A stretch of 13,955 nt of DNA from Candidatus Sulfopaludibacter sp. SbA3 (lineage in GTDB: Bacteria; Acidobacteriota; Terriglobia; Bryobacterales; Bryobacteraceae). Where the stretch lies: positions 1 through 13,955 of the forward strand of contig CAMDKT010000078.1 in assembly GCA_945900935.1 (NCBI GenBank), in the 5' to 3' direction. The position numbers and the translations under genes are program-made. Of this stretch, positions 1 to 5,886 are shown in pieces (positions within the stretch are counted from its first letter, which is position 1; the number at the start of each line of letters is the position of its first letter). The notes below the pieces were generated by a model that saw nothing but the letters and a program-made list of their open reading frames with translations, made no database searches and was not told the DNA's origin.

Positions 1-578
1 TCCTGGCCACCAACAACTATGAAGGCGGTCAGATGGCCGGTCGCGCGCTGGCCCGTTTGCTGAACGGCAACGGCAAAGTCGCCATGGTGCTGCACGCCCC
101 AGGGAGCGGTTCCACCATGGACCGCGAACGCGGCTTCGAGGATGTCATCAAAGCCGAATTCCCCGGCATCACGATTGTCGCCACGCAATTCGGTCTGTCG
201 GATCGCTCCAAAGCCATGGCCGCCACGGAGAACATTCTCACCGCGCACCCCGCATTGGACGGCCTCTTCGCTTCTTCGGAGCCGTCGAGTATGGGCGCAT
301 CGCTTGCGTTAAAATCCCGTTCGCTGGGCGGAAAAGTGCATCTCGTCGCGTTCGATTCCAGCGACGGCATGGTGGACGATCTCAAAGCCGGCGTTATCGC
401 CGCCATGGTCGTCCAGGACCCCTACCGCATGGGGCACGACGCGGTGAAAACCCTCGTCGACAAACTCAACGGACAGACGCCGCCGAAGCGCATCGATCTC
501 AGCGCGCGCGTCATCACCAGCGGCGATCTCGATAAAATGGAAGTGCAGCGTCTGCTCGTACCCAACGTAAAAAAATAA
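1..578 (+). CDS. Sugar ABC transporter substrate-binding protein (RbsB-like), 5'-truncated by window
   Basis: This is the C-terminal part of a periplasmic binding protein of the ribose/xylose type (Peripla_BP_4 fold), which would capture a sugar outside the inner membrane and hand it to an ABC permease. The reading frame is open from base 3, upstream of the first ATG at 33, so the gene begins outside the window. Visible landmarks are TNNYEGGQMAGRALARLL near the left edge, where the family has its second-domain hinge, then PALDGLFASSEPSSMGA, VAFDSSDGMVDDLKAGVI and VVQDPYRMGHDAVKTLVD, the usual order of ligand-pocket segments in RbsB-like proteins. The signal peptide would lie upstream and cannot be checked. 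The stop TAA at 576-578 overlaps the ATG of the next gene by one base, so the two are translationally coupled. The actual sugar cannot be read from the sequence. Confidence 0.9.
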   Translation, partial: LATNNYEGGQMAGRALARLLNGNGKVAMVLHAPGSGSTMDRERGFEDVIKAEFPGITIVATQFGLSDRSKAMAATENILTAHPALDGLFASSEPSSMGASLALKSRSLGGKVHLVAFDSSDGMVDDLKAGVIAAMVVQDPYRMGHDAVKTLVDKLNGQTPPKRIDLSARVITSGDLDKMEVQRLLVPNVKK

Positions 579-978
579 TGTCAGCCATTCCCGAATCCAT
601 TCAAAACGCCGCGTCACTCGACGAAGCCTTAAACCAGACATTGCAGCACTTCGCCGCCGATAGCGGGACCATTCATCTTCTGGACGCCGCCGCCGGCCTG
701 CTGCATTTGAAGGCCGCCAGCGCCGGTATCCCGGAGTTCGTGCTTCAAACCGTGCGTACCGTCCCGGTAGGGAAGGGAATGGCCGGACTCGCCGTCGAGC
801 GAGCCACGCCCGTCACCGCCTGCAACATGCAAACCGACGTTTCCGGCGATGTCCGGCCCGGCGCGGCCTTGCCGCCGGAGCCCTCGGCATCGCCAACCGC
901 GCCGAGCGCACGTTTACCGATGACGAACAGCAACTTCTTCTAGCCATCGGCGAGCATCTGGCGGCGAAGCATGGCTGA
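578..978 (+). pseudogene. GAF-domain protein, broken by an internal deletion and frameshift
   Basis: A small stand-alone GAF protein; such domains bind small molecules or sense redox state. The start ATG overlaps the previous stop. Frame one reads MSAIPESIQ..., then the GAF core GTIHLLDAAAGLLHLKAASAG, VGKGMAGLAVE and NMQTDVSGDVRPGA. It then degenerates into Pro/Ala/Ser-rich residues and stops at 943. The true C-terminal end, GALGIANRAERTFTDDEQQL and AIGEHLAAKHG, continues in another frame up to TGA at 976-978. Intact relatives carry a further segment of about 15 residues (a core beta strand plus turn) between RPGA and GALGIAN, and this is missing at about 862-880. A deletion whose length is not a multiple of three explains both the missing strand and the frame change. 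The continuous frame predicts a 121-residue product that is unlikely to fold. The restored stop lies inside the start of the next gene, as expected for an ancestral coupled operon. Confidence 0.75.
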
Positions 979-2041
979 TCCATTTTTCGTCGTCGAACAC
1001 AAGGCCCTCGAAGCCTTCGCCCAGCAACTTCTGGAAGGCGCGGGAGTCGCACCGCACCGCGCCGCGCTGGTCGCGTCGAATCTGATATTCGGCAATCTCC
1101 GCGGCGTCGATTCCCACGGGATGCAGTTGCTTCCCTACTACGTCGAGCAACTCAACAGCGGCCTGATCGACGGCGCGCAGGACGGCGCTCCCATCAACGA
1201 ATCCGGCGCAACGATGCTGTATAACGCCGCCAACGGCCTCGGCGCGGTGACATCGGACATCTGCTGCGGCCATGCCATCCGTCTGGCCAAAGCCAACGGC
1301 ATCGCCTTCGTCGTCGCCCGCGACGCTAACCATTTCGGCGCCGCCGCCTACTGGGGCCGCCGCATCTCTCGCGAAGGCCTCATCGGCTTCGCCTTCTGCA
1401 ACGCTTCGCCAATCGTTCCCCCATTCCAAGCCAAGGAGCCGCGCCTCGGCACCAACCCCATCTGCATGTCCGTGCCCGGCCCCGAAGACACAAGCTGGCT
1501 GCTCGATATGGCCACCACCACCGTCGCCGCCAACCGCATTTTCAAGGCCTATCACAACAAGCAGGAAGAGATCCCCGCCGGTTGGGCCATGGACAAAGAA
1601 GGCCGTCCGACCACGAGTACCAACGAAGCCTTTCACGGACTGGTGATGCCGCTCGGCGGGTATAAAGGGACGGGCCTCGCCGTGATGGTGGAGATTCTCT
1701 GCGCCATCCTCGGCGGCGGCGCTATGAGCACCGAAGTCGGCGGGCTGCGCGTGAAGGATCGGCCAATGGGAGTGAGCCATTCGTTCCTCGCCATTGACCC
1801 CGCCCGCTTCACCGGAGCCGCCGAGTTCGACACCCGCATGGACAAGCTAACCAACTATCTGCACAGCGCAGCGCCCGGCGCCGGTTTCGACGAAGTGCTG
1901 ATCGCCGGCGAACCCGAAGCCCGCTTCGAAAAAGCGCGTGCCGAAAACGGCATTCCGCTAGGCCCCGGCGAATGGCAGCGGCTGCTCGATTGGGCCGCCA
2001 AGTTCAACATCGCTCCGCCAGCCTCCAACCACAATGCCTAG
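971..2041 (+). CDS. Malate/L-lactate/ureidoglycolate dehydrogenase family (Ldh_2) oxidoreductase
   Basis: An NAD(P)-dependent dehydrogenase of the Ldh_2 family (YlbC/YbiC/AllD type), cytosolic, which oxidises 2-hydroxy acids to 2-oxo acids. The 356 residues match the family's usual length. Diagnostic segments: RGVDSHG at 44-50, with the catalytic His49; NHFGAAAYW at about 120-128; GTNPI at 160-164; LDMATTTVAANRI at about 178-190; and the glycine-rich PLGGYKGTGLAVMVEIL near 227-243. The start at 971 overlaps the ancestral GAF stop by 8 nt and has no clear Shine-Dalgarno of its own, consistent with coupled translation. Position behind a sugar-binding protein suggests a sugar-acid or hydroxy-acid catabolic operon. 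Substrate choice among malate, lactate, ureidoglycolate or sugar acids cannot be decided from the sequence. Confidence 0.92.
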   Translation: MADPFFVVEHKALEAFAQQLLEGAGVAPHRAALVASNLIFGNLRGVDSHGMQLLPYYVEQLNSGLIDGAQDGAPINESGATMLYNAANGLGAVTSDICCGHAIRLAKANGIAFVVARDANHFGAAAYWGRRISREGLIGFAFCNASPIVPPFQAKEPRLGTNPICMSVPGPEDTSWLLDMATTTVAANRIFKAYHNKQEEIPAGWAMDKEGRPTTSTNEAFHGLVMPLGGYKGTGLAVMVEILCAILGGGAMSTEVGGLRVKDRPMGVSHSFLAIDPARFTGAAEFDTRMDKLTNYLHSAAPGAGFDEVLIAGEPEARFEKARAENGIPLGPGEWQRLLDWAAKFNIAPPASNHNA

Positions 2042-2282
2042 AAGAAAGATCGCAATTTCGATGGACGACTCGCTCATGGAACAGGCAGACCAGGCCGCTC
2101 GCGATGTCGGGTTGAGCCGCAGAGGCTTGATCGCCGAGGCCGTTCGGGACCTCCTTCAACGCCGTTGCCGAACCCGGATTACCTCGCAATTGAATCAGTC
2201 ATACGCGAGCGAGCCCAGCCCGGATGAGCGCCGCCTGGTCCGAAAATTTAGAACGAAACTTACCGTCGTGGATCGTTGGTGA
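2034..2282 (+). CDS. Ribbon-helix-helix antitoxin (MazE-like)
   Basis: An 82-residue protein with an N-terminal ribbon-helix-helix DNA-binding pattern: a short strand KIAISMDDSLM, a helix EQADQAARDVG, a turn LSRRG, and a second helix LIAEAVRDLLQRR. The tail ITSQLNQSYASEPSPDERRL, ending in an aromatic VVDRW, resembles the toxin-neutralising tail of CopG/MazE-type antitoxins. Such proteins bind their own operator and block a cognate MazF/PemK ribonuclease. The start ATG overlaps the end of the dehydrogenase gene by 8 nt (ATGCCTAG), so it may now be expressed from that operon. Its stop TGA at 2280-2282 overlaps the GTG of the toxin remnant (GTGA). The antitoxin looks intact while the toxin is broken, so it is an orphan in this window. 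Confidence 0.8.
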   Translation: MPRRKIAISMDDSLMEQADQAARDVGLSRRGLIAEAVRDLLQRRCRTRITSQLNQSYASEPSPDERRLVRKFRTKLTVVDRW

Positions 2283-2484
2283 AAGCGATCCGCCAAGGCG
2301 ACGTATATTGGCTCGACTTCGGCCCGTCCTTGGGTTCGGCCCTGGCGAATCGCCACCACCACCACCACCGTGGTCTGCTTAATCACATCGAACATCGAAC
2401 GTGCCGCGGCGCCGGGAAACGTCGCAGTGAAAAGGGGCGATACGGGGCTTCCACGCCCCAGTGTCGTGAATGTATCAAGGGAAC
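2279..2484 (+). pseudogene. MazF/PemK-type endoribonuclease toxin, degraded (internal deletion, frameshift, lost 3' end)
   Basis: The remnant begins at GTG 2279, sharing GTGA with the antitoxin stop, and reads IRQGDVYWLDFGPSLGS, the typical MazF N-terminus. After about 2340 the frame no longer makes sense. The next family segment appears in another frame from about 2346: RIATTTTTVVCLITSN, then IERAAAPGNVAVKRGDTGLP and RPSVVNVS. Between the two parts, about 20 residues normally present (the PVVVVQN-type core strand and following loop) are missing, so an out-of-frame deletion is the simplest explanation. A short ACC repeat at about 2355-2369 sits right after the junction. After VNVS (about 2480) similarity to MazF ends, so the last 30-40 residues are also gone. 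The active mRNA interferase cannot be made from this DNA. Confidence 0.75.
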
Positions 2485-2495
2485 TAGCACCTCGC

Positions 2496-2640
2496 CTACT
2501 TCAACCCCTCCGCCCAATTCAGAACCAAATGAATCCCCGCCTGCTCGACGCCTGCGGGACCGCGATTTCGGTTGTAATTCTGGACGGGCGTTGCCCGGAT
2601 CGGCACCGAGAAATAAATAGGGAGCATTGCACACTATAAA
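2496..2640 (-). pseudogene. Possible 3' remnant of a minus-strand gene
   Basis: This is weak evidence offered as a lead. Reading the minus strand, one frame ends in LVLNWAEGLK followed by TAG (complement of 2496-2498). Tails of the form VLNW..LK-stop are, to my recollection, common at the C-terminus of acidobacterial WD40/TolB-like and Ser/Thr kinase proteins. Only about 45 codons in this frame are open and no start or upstream domain is present. The segment lies exactly where mazF similarity stops, as if a rearrangement joined two broken genes. It could also be chance. Confidence 0.3.
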
Positions 2641-3128
2641 TAAAGTAACTCCACCCGCACATGAAACGGCACCAACTCCCGCCGCCGTAACTCCACCTGT
2701 TTCACAAACTCAGCGCGATACTCGCGATCCGTCATCGCGTCATAAAACTGCTTCCACGCCACCCGCGCCTCCGCCTCCATTCGGGGAATCCATTTATGGG
2801 GCGTCCACTGCTTTTCCTCCAATCGGAAGTAACCCAAATGGTCCAGATGTGCCTGCGCATGTTCGCGCCACTCCGTCCGCCACGTCGGCAGATCCCAGGG
2901 CCGCGCCTTATCGACATCCAAATAATCCGTCGCCAGAATATGGTCCGCCCGCTCCTCCAGCAACAGAAAATTGTCCACATTCCGATAGTGCAGCAGAAAC
3001 GCCCGCGCCGCGTGAGTCCGCCACGGAGCCGCGCCAAACATCGCGTGATGCCCCGCCGAAAGCAGATAGGTGTACTCGAAGGCGACCGGCTCGATCGCCG
3101 CCATCCGTTGTTCCCGCGTCGGTATCAT
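2634..3128 (-). CDS. Conserved-looking hypothetical protein, Trp/Arg/His-rich
   Basis: I do not recognise the family. The frame is open for 172 codons from a GTG at 3152, but I prefer the ATG at 3126-3128 (164 residues, MIPTREQRMAAIEPVAFEY), because a GGGAG lies upstream of it (13 nt away, longer than ideal) and the GTG has none. The protein is soluble, highly charged and probably helical, with many aromatic residues: APWRTHAARAFLLHYRNVDN, LATDYLDVDKARPWDLPTW, and EEKQWTPHKWIPRM near the middle, then a charged end QVELRRRELVPFHVRVELLY. There is no signal peptide or membrane segment. It is transcribed divergently from the xseB operon, with about 65 bp between starts, and its stop sits beside the decayed toxin region. 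Amino-acid composition favours real coding on this strand over the low-complexity Pro/Ser frame opposite. Confidence 0.7.
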   Translation of the reverse strand: MIPTREQRMAAIEPVAFEYTYLLSAGHHAMFGAAPWRTHAARAFLLHYRNVDNFLLLEERADHILATDYLDVDKARPWDLPTWRTEWREHAQAHLDHLGYFRLEEKQWTPHKWIPRMEAEARVAWKQFYDAMTDREYRAEFVKQVELRRRELVPFHVRVELLYL

Positions 3129-3177
3129 TCCAACTATGCTACTCCCTCTCACGCTCGCCCGTTTCGACGCGCCGCGT

Positions 3178-3183
3178 TACAAT
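3178..3183 (+). promoter_or_regulatory. Candidate -10 box for the xseB operon
   Basis: TACAAT lies 10 bp before the xseB ATG, in the only gap between the divergent hypothetical gene and the operon. No convincing -35 hexamer is visible at 16-18 bp upstream. If used, transcription would start almost at the start codon, giving a nearly leaderless mRNA. Confidence 0.3.
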
Positions 3184-3193
3184 ACCGAAGAGC

Positions 3194-3436
3194 ATGCCTT
3201 CTGAAACGCCCCCCGGTTGGAACTTTGAACAAGGTCTATCCGATCTCGAAACCGTCGTCAAAGAACTCGAATCCGGTGACCTCCCCCTCGAAAAAGCCAT
3301 CGAAATATTCGAGCGCGGCGTCACCCTCAGTGACCGCTGCCGGAAAGAACTGGAAGACGCCGAAACCCGCGTCGAAATCCTCCTCAAACGCGGCGACAAA
3401 ATCGAAGCTGAACCCTTCAAACCCACCAACGAATGA
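3194..3436 (+). CDS. xseB: Exodeoxyribonuclease VII small subunit
   Basis: The 80-residue product fits the usual XseB length. It carries the diagnostic N-terminal region GWNFEQGLSDLETVVKELES, then GDLPLEKAIEIFERGVTLS and a helical stretch ending in AETRVEILLK. It forms the helical accessory subunit that binds XseA to make exonuclease VII, which degrades single-stranded DNA in the cytoplasm. The start at ATG 3194 is chosen because similarity begins there and GAAGAG precedes it. The frame is open far upstream only because it runs antisense through the hypothetical gene. The stop shares ATGA with ispA. The large subunit gene xseA is not next to it here. Confidence 0.93.
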   Translation: MPSETPPGWNFEQGLSDLETVVKELESGDLPLEKAIEIFERGVTLSDRCRKELEDAETRVEILLKRGDKIEAEPFKPTNE

Positions 3437-4317
3437 ACCTGAAAGAATATTTGGCCGCCCGCGTCCAAGCCGTCGATGCCGCACTCGAACGCTGGGTTCC
3501 CGCCGAGACTGTCCCGCCTCAAACCATCCATCGCGCGATGCGGTATAGCCTCTTTGCCGGCGGTAAACGTATCCGCCCAGTCCTCTGTATCGGTGCCGCG
3601 GAAGCGGTTGCAACCGCCAACAATGGCATCGAAGACGCAGCCTGCACGCTCGAAATGATTCACACCTATTCGCTGATTCATGACGATCTGCCTGCCCTTG
3701 ATAACGACGATCTCCGCCGGGGCCGCCCCACCAACCACGTCGTCTTTGGCGATGCCATGGCCATCCTCGCCGGGGACTCTCTCCTCACCCTGGCGTTCGA
3801 AGTCCTCAGCAAACTCCCCCATGCCAATGACGCCGTCAAGGCCAGCCTGATCAAAGAACTCGCCACCGCCTCCGGCACTGTCGGCGGCATGATCGGCGGC
3901 CAGGTCCACGACATCGAAGGCGAGCGCCAAACGCCCACTGCTGCCCTTCTCGAATCCATCCATCGTGCCAAAACCGGCGCGCTTCTCAGAGCTAGCGTCC
4001 GCATGGGAGCCATCTACGCTGGAGCCTCACACGATCAACTCGCGGCCCTCTCCAGCTATGGCGAACACACCGGCCTCGCCTTCCAAATCGTCGACGATAT
4101 TCTCGACGTCGAACAGTCGTCCGAAACCCTTGGCAAAACCGCCGGGAAGGACCAGGCCCAGCAAAAAATCACCTTCCCCGCCGTCTATGGCCTCGATCAA
4201 TCCAAGCGTATGGCCGAACAGGAACGCCAAGCCGCTCACGATGCCCTTACCCCCTTTGGCGATAGCGCCGCTCCGCTCCGCGAACTCGCCGATTTCATCG
4301 TGAATCGCAACGCATGA
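3433..4317 (+). CDS. ispA: Farnesyl/geranylgeranyl diphosphate synthase (polyprenyl synthetase)
   Basis: A short-chain trans-prenyltransferase of 294 residues that condenses isopentenyl diphosphate with allylic diphosphates to give C15 (or C20) precursors for quinones, undecaprenyl phosphate and hopanoid-type lipids. Visible: GGKRIRP at 43-49, which binds the diphosphate; the first aspartate-rich motif HDDLPALDNDDLRRGRPT with Asp84, Asp85 and Asp90; GGQVHD at 155-160; KTGALLRASV at 180-189; and the second motif QIVDDILDVE with Asp221, Asp222 and Asp225. The residues before the first motif, YSLIHDDLPA, match E. coli IspA, which favours farnesyl diphosphate as product, though chain length is not proven. 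It overlaps both neighbours by ATGA. In many bacteria dxs lies directly downstream; here tlyA follows instead. Confidence 0.93.
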   Translation: MNLKEYLAARVQAVDAALERWVPAETVPPQTIHRAMRYSLFAGGKRIRPVLCIGAAEAVATANNGIEDAACTLEMIHTYSLIHDDLPALDNDDLRRGRPTNHVVFGDAMAILAGDSLLTLAFEVLSKLPHANDAVKASLIKELATASGTVGGMIGGQVHDIEGERQTPTAALLESIHRAKTGALLRASVRMGAIYAGASHDQLAALSSYGEHTGLAFQIVDDILDVEQSSETLGKTAGKDQAQQKITFPAVYGLDQSKRMAEQERQAAHDALTPFGDSAAPLRELADFIVNRNA

Positions 4318-5036
4318 AGACGCGCCTGGATCAGCTTCTGTACGACCGCGGGCTGGCCCCCTCCCGCGAAAAAGCCAAAGCTCTCATCCTCGCCGGTGAA
4401 GTGAAAGTCAACGGCCAGCGTTCCGACAAAGCCGGCAAAGAAATCGACGCGGACGCCGCCATCGAAGTCGCCGCCCCTCCCCCCTACGTCGGCCGCGGCG
4501 GTTTCAAAATTGCCAAGGCGCTCGACCATTGGGCACTCAATCCCAGCGGCTGGATCTGCCTTGATATCGGCTCGTCAACAGGCGGCTTCACCGACTGCCT
4601 GCTGCAGCGCGGAGCCGCCCGCGTCTACGCCTTCGACGTTGGCACAAATCAAATGGAGTGGAAACTCCGCAACGATCCCCGCGTCGTCCTTCGCGAAGGC
4701 GTCAACGCCCGCAACCTGCAACCAACCGACACCGCCGAAAAAGCGAAATTAGCCGTCTGCGACGTCAGTTTCATCTCCGTCACAATAATTCTCCCCGTTC
4801 TCCCCCCGCTTCTGTGCGAAGATGGCGAACTGGTCATCCTCGTGAAACCGCAATTCGAAGTCGGCCGTGAACAAGTCGGAAAAGGCGGCATCGTCCGCGA
4901 CCCCGCGCTGCACCAGCAGGCGATTGACCGCGTCGCCAAAGCCGCCATCGCGCTCGGCTACCGCGCCGAAGTCATCGACAGCCCCATCCTCGGCGCCGAA
5001 GGCAACAAGGAATTTCTCCTCTATGCAAGACATTAA
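4314..5036 (+). CDS. tlyA: TlyA-family 2'-O-methyltransferase (S4 + FtsJ domains)
   Basis: An rRNA cytidine 2'-O-methyltransferase of 240 residues, related to mycobacterial TlyA/hemolysin A. An S4 RNA-binding domain covers about residues 1-60 (RLDQLLYDRGLAPSREKAKA, then VKVNG). It is followed by the linker YVGRGGFKI (58-66) and a Rossmann methyltransferase domain with SAM-binding LDIGSSTGGFTD (83-94), AVCDVSFISV (147-156) with Asp150, VKPQFEVG (177-184) with Lys178, and GNKEFLL (230-236). These fit the K-D-K-E catalytic layout of the FtsJ/RrmJ family, although I did not align all four residues. The start shares ATGA with the ispA stop, and there is no independent Shine-Dalgarno. Its 3' end overlaps nadK by 14 nt. 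The historical hemolysin name should not be taken as a function. Confidence 0.92.
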   Translation: MKTRLDQLLYDRGLAPSREKAKALILAGEVKVNGQRSDKAGKEIDADAAIEVAAPPPYVGRGGFKIAKALDHWALNPSGWICLDIGSSTGGFTDCLLQRGAARVYAFDVGTNQMEWKLRNDPRVVLREGVNARNLQPTDTAEKAKLAVCDVSFISVTIILPVLPPLLCEDGELVILVKPQFEVGREQVGKGGIVRDPALHQQAIDRVAKAAIALGYRAEVIDSPILGAEGNKEFLLYARH

Positions 5037-5886
5037 AACTGTCGGCATCCTCTCGCGGCCAAACGTTGACTCCGCCCCCGAAGTCCTCACCAAACTTCTC
5101 GCCTGGCTCGACGAACGCGGCATCGAAGCCCGTCTCGATCTCGTCTCCGCCGGTTACCTCAACCGCACGGACGGCATCAGCCGCGATCATGTCCCCGATG
5201 GCGCCCAGCTCATCATCGTCCTCGGCGGCGATGGCACGCTCCTCTCCGCCGCCCGCGCCATTAACGGCCGCGACATTCCGCTCTTCGCCGTCAATCTCGG
5301 CAGTCTCGGATTTCTCACCGCCATCACCGTTGAGCAGTTATTTCCTGAACTCGAACGCCTCCTCCGCGGCGAGCACCGCATCGGCATCCGCCGCATGTTG
5401 CACTGCGACGTATTCCGGGGCGACGAGCGCGTGGCTAGCTTCACCGCCCTCAACGACGTCGTGCTCACCAAGATGGCACTCGCCCGCGTCATCGACCTCG
5501 AGGTCTACTGGGACAAACACTTCATCTGCAAATATAAAGCCGATGGGCTCATTATCTCGACGCCAACGGGTTCGACAGCCTATTCGCTCGCCGCTGGCGG
5601 GCCGATCATCCTGCCGCAGGTGGCTGCGTTCACCATCACTCCCATCTGCCCGCACATGCTTACCAATCGCCCGGTGATCGTGCCCGATTCGGGCGAAATC
5701 ACCGTGTGGGCGCGCAGCGAGGACGAGGAGATCTATCTCACCGTTGACGGCCAGGTGGGACAGCCTCTCAAACGGAATGACCGCGTGGTCTGCCGCAGTT
5801 CCGCGCACACGTTGCAGCTCGTCCGGCCGCCGAAGATGTTGTTCTTCGATGTCCTCCGTCAAAAATTGAAATGGGGAGAACGATAA
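5023..5886 (+). CDS. nadK: NAD kinase
   Basis: This enzyme phosphorylates NAD to NADP with ATP or polyphosphate, the only route to NADP. From ATG 5023 (MQDIKTVGILSRPN) the product is 287 residues, the usual NadK length. An open frame from 4867 would add 52 residues read antisense to nothing known and is rejected; AAGGA lies about 11 nt before 5023. Motifs: GGDGT at 68-72 with Asp70; NLGSLGFLT at 91-99; LND at 143-145; DGLIISTPTGSTAYSLAAGG at about 174-193; and HMLTNRP at 211-217. The gene overlaps tlyA by 14 nt and ends directly before the symporter ATG, so it is part of the same transcription unit. recN, a common downstream neighbour of this cluster, is absent. Confidence 0.95.
   Translation: MQDIKTVGILSRPNVDSAPEVLTKLLAWLDERGIEARLDLVSAGYLNRTDGISRDHVPDGAQLIIVLGGDGTLLSAARAINGRDIPLFAVNLGSLGFLTAITVEQLFPELERLLRGEHRIGIRRMLHCDVFRGDERVASFTALNDVVLTKMALARVIDLEVYWDKHFICKYKADGLIISTPTGSTAYSLAAGGPIILPQVAAFTITPICPHMLTNRPVIVPDSGEITVWARSEDEEIYLTVDGQVGQPLKRNDRVVCRSSAHTLQLVRPPKMLFFDVLRQKLKWGER

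Noticed and set aside
914..1780. A long minus-strand frame opposite the dehydrogenase
   Set aside because: It mirrors the GC-rich third codon positions of the true gene; composition is Gly/Ala/Asp-heavy without any motif.
2353..2369. The CCACCACC run read as a polyhistidine tag or metal-binding tract
   Set aside because: It encodes His only in the frame that is already broken; in the MazF frame it encodes threonines at the expected core strand.
2627..3193. A long open frame that would extend xseB by about 190 residues upstream
   Set aside because: It is Pro/Ser/Thr low-complexity sequence antisense to the minus-strand hypothetical gene, and XseB similarity starts only at ATG 3194.
4867..5022. 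An upstream GTG start for nadK
   Set aside because: The extra 52 residues lie inside tlyA in another frame and do not look like NadK, whose N-terminus fits ATG 5023.
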